Source: Clostridia bacterium
GTDB lineage: Bacteria; Bacillota; Clostridia; Oscillospirales; CAG-382
Length of the DNA stretch: 47,687 nt
NCBI GenBank assembly: GCA_017434845.1
Contig: JAFSGD010000007.1
Coordinates: 1-47,687 of the forward strand
Direction of reading: 5' to 3'
This document shows, piece after piece, positions 44,901-47,687 of this stretch. The stretch's first letter is position 1. The number at the start of each line of letters is the position of its first letter. The translations under genes and the position numbers were made by a program. A model generated the notes under the pieces. That model saw only the letters and a program-made list of their open reading frames with translations, did not search any database and was not told the origin of the DNA.

Positions 44901-46786
44901 CCGAGGCACACGTTCACAGCTACATCCAAACCGTAACCGAGCCCGACTGCGAAACCGAAGGTTATACGACCTATACCTGCCGTTGCGGCGACAGCTTTGT
45001 CGATGATTACGTTGCTGCAAAAGGGCATGCTTGGATAGAAGATCCCGAAGCTCCGCCCGCTTGTTACACCGGCGGAACCAAGCTTCAGGTTTGCCTTGTT
45101 TGCGGTGAAAAGACTTCGAGTTCAACCGCTGTTGAACATATCGACGTAAGATTGATCGTTGAAAGCGAAGCCACCTGCATCGAAGACGGTATTTCTTACT
45201 ATTATTGCTTTGAATGCGATAGCCAAGTCGGAGATATAATTATTGATCCTGCATTTGGACATTCTATGTATCCTATCGGTATCGTTAATGATAATGTGTG
45301 TCATGATGGAGAATATACTTTGTACGGGTGCTATGACTGTGAGCAAACCTATAAAGAATACATTACGCCTCCCGGACACGATTATCAAAATACCGTAACA
45401 GACCCCATTTGTGAATTAGGAGGTTATACTACCCACACATGCTCTCGTTGCGGCGACAGCTACGTCGATGATTTCACCGATCCTCTCGGGCACGTTTCCA
45501 AAGGAAACGCGACCTGCACCGAAAACTGCGTTTGTGCGATTTGCGGCGAAATTCTTGAAGGGAAGCTCGGACACAACTACGGTTCTGTTATAACCGAGCC
45601 CGATTGTGAATTAGGAGGTTATACTACCCACACATGCTCTCGTTGCGGCGACAGTTATAATGATTCTTATACTCAGCCTCTCGGACATAAAGCGGGTGTC
45701 GAAGCAACCTGCACTGCCGATCAAGTCTGCACGGTTTGCCGTAAGACGCTTGTTTCTGCGCTCGGACATAAGTATGAAACCGAGATAACCGAGCCGAGTT
45801 GCGAATCTTCGGGCTTTACCACTCATACCTGCATGCGGTGCGGAAATGTTTCTAAAGACAGCTTTACCAAGCCTCTCGGACATAAAATGGGCGCTGAAGC
45901 AACCTGCATTGCCGATCAAATCTGTACTGTTTGCAAAAAGGTTCTCGTGTATGCACTCGGTCATAGCTACGAAACCGTTGTAACCAAGCCCACCGGCGAC
46001 GATGCGGGCTATACAACCTATACCTGCACAAGATGCAAACATAGCTATAAGGGTGATTTTGTTGCGCCTCTCGGACATAATGCGGGAGCGGAAGCAACCT
46101 GCACAACGGCTCAAACCTGCGTCGATTGCGGAAAGGTTCTTGTCGATGCACTCGGTCATGAATACGATGCTGTTGTAACAGAACCTACCTGCGAAACGGG
46201 AGGTTATACAACCCACACCTGCTCTCGTTGCGGCGACAGCTATACCGATTCGTTAACCGAAGCGCTCGGGCATCGAGAGGGAAGTGAGGCAACCTGCACA
46301 ACGGCTCAAACCTGCGTCGATTGCGGAAAGGTTCTTGTCGATGCACTCGGTCATGAATACGATGCTGTTGTAACATCCCCCACTTGCGAAACGGGCGGTT
46401 ATACAACCCATACCTGTTCTCGTTGCGGCGATAGCTATACCGATTCGATAACCGAAGCGCTTGGGCATGAAGAAAGCGAATGGGTGATCGTTACCGAAGC
46501 GGGTCTTGAAACCGAGGGATTAAAAGAAAAACGCTGTAAGACCTGCTCTGAGCTTCTTGAAAGCGAAATTATCGAGCCGATCGGATACCGCGTTGGCGAT
46601 GTTAACATGAACGGCAGAATCGACGCAACCGACTATGCTCTCGTTAAGCGCCATTGCCTGAAAACGTTTACGCTGAACGAAAAGCAACAGCTTCTTGCCG
46701 ACGTAAACGGCAACGGCAGGGTAGATGCAACCGACTATGCTTTGATCAAGCGTCATTGCCTTAAAACCTTTGATATATATGCTTGA
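38936..46786 (+). CDS. Giant secreted multidomain protein: GLUG repeats, beta-propeller, CARDB, CBM_X2-like, Cys-rich repeats, C-terminal dockerin
   Basis: 2616 residues. A signal peptide (MKKIVSVLLSLLFMLSAYPF..., cleavage near 28-30) has no lipobox. Residues ~134-400 hold GLUG-type repeats (GLFG, IGGIAGYN, VGGIVG, AGGLVG). About 490-550 is MucBP-like, 551-640 a first CxxC cluster and 641-720 a carboxypeptidase-regulatory-like domain. After an unassigned beta-rich region, ~1128-1500 looks like a sialidase-type beta-propeller. CARDB-like domains follow at ~1504-1710, a CBM_X2-like domain at ~1734-1815 and MBG/Ig-like segments to ~1990. Residues ~1992-2540 are histidine- and cysteine-rich repeats (HTCSRCGDSY), and 2553-2616 a type I dockerin with two calcium loops (DVNMNGRIDATD, DVNGNGRVDATD). 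The dockerin implies attachment to a cohesin scaffold. Binding target unknown; no hydrolase domain is obvious. The first ~550 codons are more AT-rich than the rest. Confidence 0.9.
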   Translation: MKKIVSVLLSLLFMLSAYPFSAFDKVDAADHSIFPPKNVWNGAIASGFQCGSGSEYDPYLIVSASQLAFLCKSVNEGNNYSGKYIELASSIDLNGYEWVPIGKSGSCPFYGSFNGNGYSIEGLYIGSANSFDPIGLFGVNYGVIKNLDIAGEISITFSHLKNAVYDNRAASVQIGVIAGQNYGTISFISSDSFISTTYVSGRPSFGTGWYSLHTSIGGIAGYNNSIVSSCYSNAEIYIYNDNGYCKVGGIVGECDQYSSLKDSATNCAIAAETYRYSFFGGVVAVCDRMTTIERCYAKTSIVSKGYGGDDNEMKYAGGLVGSIESTTIADSCATGEVDILVNNTSDVPRAGGIVGNVGSGYSEGSSITNCFSDMSSIKCYANGNIATFAGYISGTNAGRYLNVSNTYYSGGATIKRKANKGGCNGYGEDNTSSTEYGSSGFVNSESFITGTLGWGKFKSISDVASNPKNVWVFEGSHPKLYFERTSTITVRYILENGKIFDIYHGRFPIGAEYRIVSPEYNGESADDAVISGTISIYDEFVDVFYTHDHIGGTEATCTTPQTCTLCGAVLAEKLPHPYAPNVVAPTCEEQGYTVNTCTVCGDSYTDNYTSPTGHSFVNDNNVSDGYTCDICGKNFPSLLFTYTISFYDYESGKPVPEVNATLGGTSFKSGADGSVSFQVPEGTEKTSLVIEAKDYPTISENEYVLNTAFTDTIILESNETNIHSAYCNGDNVLTGSTQINAHAGLYKAKIAVGGTAKGEILKYEIIQGDNVIAVSTDGKFEIYNPAFTPKEAVTAKMYVQTVNGIITRERELNIKVIGVTFDIKTGLEDLLGMDFGVKLSFPNGTPLLEGINLQVPFDKDYTYSVHIGNNKIIATVGYGKNLLKKPSDDDDKSAKEILKELTDKWVSEQKKSKKIEPGVNASFVFEIGEDGISKVYGELQVSIGMQYNVGKTFMLWIIPVYGEIDMKFDGSVNVNNLGFDIENSKIIVPSLEIELDGSIALYAGVGIPAASVGVYGELGIDLILSTENETFLKRFTIYGEMGVYAKLRLLFFKEWCYHYCFLRGEYTWPQNPTSFSLPKELLSPDAYSDSQRTYLENRSEWLGEKIPLGEALSSFKSLQTSVSDAVEPKLVTCGDDIMMLFLDDDGSEGYNYQHLFFSLYNSETNTWSEPRRVDSNAYPDIEFDAYSDGNDIYIVYTESDEITEDNKENEISVISSIEVSAARFDFDNVGFVGYQRLTDNEIIDTLPQIVCDSEIVYASWVSNPTDDVFAQNANNIVNVSACISGEWGEPYVLSDRGATVTSCDLGVLNGKTLLALVRDIDCNFETFDDRALSFIDMNGNVYNVETSVFQNDGVRFVKRGGKTELMWYNGGFVYTVDSSDAVPENPFGNSLSGIEPDFVYTELENGTSVLVYSKGTIHNLPDGSQVNGSDLFALFIEENGEANDPINLSNLSDGRYISAFDVAPLGSKLVAPYISTLAVFGDEEEFKTENDFMFALFEQTTDISLEDVFVSPESIFDGDSFEIEFNVRNGSWYSASFDYSVVDSENNALLSGSYNGDLVSGETASVAVSLEKALLSADKAYYIVVTPKDIYDSNETNNRAPIALWYSDLSVEAKQILLPSGLEIQYLVSNDGNSSANGVLKIYKEDENGNLTELYSESLKKLSAGESVNGAVAVTDSFFRNGEEKGIVLVRIEYENEEIYSFNDSVYLSVGGIKKTETKDPDANQTTVNNPTLEPPYVQYDKKNGGDVNISVIENGCSFVELIDVDSSNYSYSNGVLSVKESYLRSLESGNYHFHLKYNAGDRFINILLIIDVSTSAYSDVSLTADDQTVKYDGFAVDIADDLEYSTVSKGEASASYSLNGTDWISGLPTDIGVYKIRLFVGEDHENGYLSAECEFVLTIVKGTRAISIPTVISEESVNVLFGNSLVTAGDTDGTILYGYSLINDIETVETWSESGVLPESENDAVYYIFAKIVGGALYEDAFSLGGIAEAHVHSYIQTVTEPDCETEGYTTYTCRCGDSFVDDYVAAKGHAWIEDPEAPPACYTGGTKLQVCLVCGEKTSSSTAVEHIDVRLIVESEATCIEDGISYYYCFECDSQVGDIIIDPAFGHSMYPIGIVNDNVCHDGEYTLYGCYDCEQTYKEYITPPGHDYQNTVTDPICELGGYTTHTCSRCGDSYVDDFTDPLGHVSKGNATCTENCVCAICGEILEGKLGHNYGSVITEPDCELGGYTTHTCSRCGDSYNDSYTQPLGHKAGVEATCTADQVCTVCRKTLVSALGHKYETEITEPSCESSGFTTHTCMRCGNVSKDSFTKPLGHKMGAEATCIADQICTVCKKVLVYALGHSYETVVTKPTGDDAGYTTYTCTRCKHSYKGDFVAPLGHNAGAEATCTTAQTCVDCGKVLVDALGHEYDAVVTEPTCETGGYTTHTCSRCGDSYTDSLTEALGHREGSEATCTTAQTCVDCGKVLVDALGHEYDAVVTSPTCETGGYTTHTCSRCGDSYTDSITEALGHEESEWVIVTEAGLETEGLKEKRCKTCSELLESEIIEPIGYRVGDVNMNGRIDATDYALVKRHCLKTFTLNEKQQLLADVNGNGRVDATDYALIKRHCLKTFDIYA
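45380..46471 (+). repeat. Tandem 195-nt (65-residue) coding repeats, five full units plus a partial sixth
   Basis: Units begin at 45380, 45575, 45770, 45965, 46160 and 46355 (protein residues 2149, 2214, 2279, 2344, 2409, 2474). The unit consensus is GH, xY, VTEPTCExGGYTTHTCSRCG, DSYxD, PLGH, then EATCTxxQxCxxCGKVLVxAL. 46095-46180 is identical over 86 nt to 46290-46375, and a stretch near 45411-45455 recurs at 45606-45650, both offset by 195 nt, showing recent duplication or gene conversion. The partial last unit degenerates into the pre-dockerin linker. Confidence 0.9.
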
Positions 46787-46790
46787 TTAA

Positions 46791-46822
46791 AAAAATGAGC
46801 CATTGAAAAATGGCTCATTTTT
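46791..46822 (+). terminator. Terminator after the giant surface protein gene
   Basis: AAATGAGCCAT/ATGGCTCATTT stem with a TGAAAA loop, A-rich before and T-rich after, 5 nt past the stop codon. Confidence 0.88.
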
Positions 46823-46823
46823 A

Positions 46824-46852
46824 TTGTAAAAACGCGTTGGATATGCTATTAT
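46824..46852 (+). promoter_or_regulatory. Promoter of the P-loop kinase-like gene
   Basis: TTGTAA (46824-46829), 17-nt spacer, TATTAT (46847-46852), about 40 nt before the start codon. Confidence 0.55.
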
Positions 46853-46892
46853 AAAAATGCGGCTGGAAAACATATAAACAAAAAGGTGAAAC

Positions 46893-47378
46893 ATGAAAAA
46901 AATCATCGTGATCGGCTGTCCCGGTTCGGGGAAAAGCACCTTTTCGCGTGCACTGCGCGATAAAACAAAGCTTCCGCTTTATTATCTCGATATGATTTGG
47001 CATAAGCCCGATAAAACCAACGTAACGCGCGAAGAGTTCGATTCAAGGCTTCATGAAATCTTAAAAAACGAAGAATGGATCATCGACGGCAACTATAATC
47101 GCACCATGGAAATGCGCTTGAAGGAATGCGATACCGTTTTCCTTTTCGACCTTCCAACCGAGGTGTGCTTAAACGGCGCAAGCTCGCGCGTCGGAACCAA
47201 GCGCGAGGAAATGCCTTGGGTGGAAGAGGAATTCGACCCCGAATTCAAAGAATATATCATCTCTTTTCCTGAAAGCAAGCTGCCCGAAATCTATTCCTTA
47301 CTAGAAAAGTATTCCGATAAGAATATCTTTATCTTCCGTTCGCATAAAGACGTAAGCGGTTTTCTTGAAACGATCTGA
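46893..47378 (+). CDS. P-loop NTPase, adenylate kinase-like (FlaR/topology-modulation type)
   Basis: A 161-residue protein with Walker A GCPGSGKS at residues 8-15 and the segments YYLDMIWHKPD and WIIDGNY typical of a small AAA/kinase-like family often named adenylate kinase or DNA topology modulation protein. The name is historical and the true substrate is not established. It lacks the usual adenylate kinase lid. The AAGGTGA ribosome binding site is well placed. A single-gene unit between a promoter and a bidirectional terminator. Confidence 0.85.
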   Translation: MKKIIVIGCPGSGKSTFSRALRDKTKLPLYYLDMIWHKPDKTNVTREEFDSRLHEILKNEEWIIDGNYNRTMEMRLKECDTVFLFDLPTEVCLNGASSRVGTKREEMPWVEEEFDPEFKEYIISFPESKLPEIYSLLEKYSDKNIFIFRSHKDVSGFLETI

Positions 47379-47428
47379 ATTTTCCGCTGAAGTTTTTGTT
47401 TCTTGTTCAAACCGCAATCAAATACGAA

Positions 47429-47467
47429 ACAAAAACGGTGTGATTCGTCGGAATCACACCGTTTTGT
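47429..47467. terminator. Bidirectional terminator between convergent genes
   Basis: AAAACGGTGTGATTC (47432-47446) and GAATCACACCGTTTT (47451-47465) form a perfect 15-bp stem with a GTCG loop; A tracts on one side and T tracts on the other serve both directions. Confidence 0.92.
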
Positions 47468-47468
47468 T

Positions 47469-47687
47469 TTATTTAATTTCGTAAGTGCCGAGGCAATAAC
47501 GCTTTAAGAGCATATAGTCAACGACCGTAACGTTGCCGTCGCCGTTAACGTCGGCACGCGCCTTTTGTGCGTCGTTCAGCTTGTAGGTGTCAAGGCAATA
47601 ACGCTTTAGGAGCATATAGTCAACGACCAAAACGCTGCCGTCTTCGTTAACGTCGCCCTTAATGCCCTTAACCAACGCATCGATCGC
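47469..47687 (-). CDS. C-terminal dockerin of a larger protein (5' end beyond the window)
   Basis: The minus-strand frame is open to the window edge (reading ...AIDALVKGIKGDVN) and ends at 47469, so only the last ~72 residues are visible. They form a type I dockerin with two calcium-binding loops, DVNEDGSVLVVD and DVNGDGNVTVVD, each followed by YMLLKRYCL. The paired cysteines match those in the dockerin at 46592. The rest of the protein, probably a secreted enzyme or surface protein, lies to the right. An apparent TTG start at 47675 is only an internal codon. Confidence 0.9.
   Translation of the reverse strand, partial: AIDALVKGIKGDVNEDGSVLVVDYMLLKRYCLDTYKLNDAQKARADVNGDGNVTVVDYMLLKRYCLGTYEIK

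Noticed and set aside
45380-46471. CRISPR-like array
   Set aside because: The regular repeats are 195 nt long, in frame with the giant gene and lack spacer structure; they encode 65-residue protein repeats.
47469-47675. Stand-alone 68-residue dockerin protein
   Set aside because: The frame continues open to the window edge and the TTG has no ribosome binding site; it is the tail of a larger gene.

Overview
This 47.7 kb window is chromosomal DNA of a low-to-moderate GC Firmicute, most likely an uncultured, gut-type Clostridia member. The evidence is the complete Firmicute-order S10-spc-alpha ribosomal operon (with adk, map, a KOW protein, infA and rpmJ between secY and rpsM), strong AGGAGG ribosome binding sites, zinc-type S14, and type I dockerin modules of the kind found in plant-polymer-degrading Clostridia. 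No tRNA, rRNA, IS element, prophage or CRISPR array was seen.

Layout. (1) 25-10164, minus strand: a Na+/phosphate cotransporter with a PhoU-like tail; a 1006-residue ABC ATPase-permease fusion; then an operon of a TSCPD-domain protein, a phosphohexomutase and a cytoplasmic GH38 alpha-mannosidase, driven by a promoter at 10214-10241. (2) 10321-25951, plus strand: one long operon from a consensus-like promoter through a structured 5' leader, 26 ribosomal protein genes, secY, adk, map, a KOW protein, infA and rpoA, ending after rplQ at a strong hairpin terminator. infA appears to start at CTG. (3) 25974-26723, minus: an unrecognised six-helix membrane protein. (4) 26886-31513, plus: a catabolic operon (Gfo/Idh/MocA oxidoreductase, sugar isomerase/epimerase, NagA, ROK kinase, GNAT acetyltransferase) probably acting on an amino sugar or its glycoside. 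(5) 31523-32443, minus: MetA-family homoserine acyltransferase with Glu111, predicting acetyl-CoA use. (6) 32545-35759, plus: TsaC/Sua5-type enzyme, CoaE, a lytic transglycosylase and an M18 aminopeptidase. (7) 35760-36147: a gene-free stretch packed with hairpins, including two almost identical terminators about 280 bp apart. (8) 36148-38006: DUF3343 sulfur-carrier-like protein overlapping a cysteine-desulfurase-like enzyme, then a small membrane protein. (9) 38136-46822: an Lgt-like membrane protein translationally coupled to a 2616-residue secreted, dockerin-bearing, cysteine-repeat protein. (10) 46824-47687: a P-loop kinase-like protein and the C-terminal dockerin of another protein running off the right edge.

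The housekeeping half is conventional. The accessory interest is in region 9, where an AT-rich module (the Lgt-like gene plus the N-terminal GLUG domain) abuts a more GC-rich C-terminal part with exact 195-nt coding repeats. Both this protein and the one at the right edge end in dockerins with a conserved cysteine in each half, which suggests a cell-surface cohesin-dockerin assembly. Region 4 looks like a specific glycan-salvage pathway, and region 7 resembles a small palindromic mobile repeat.
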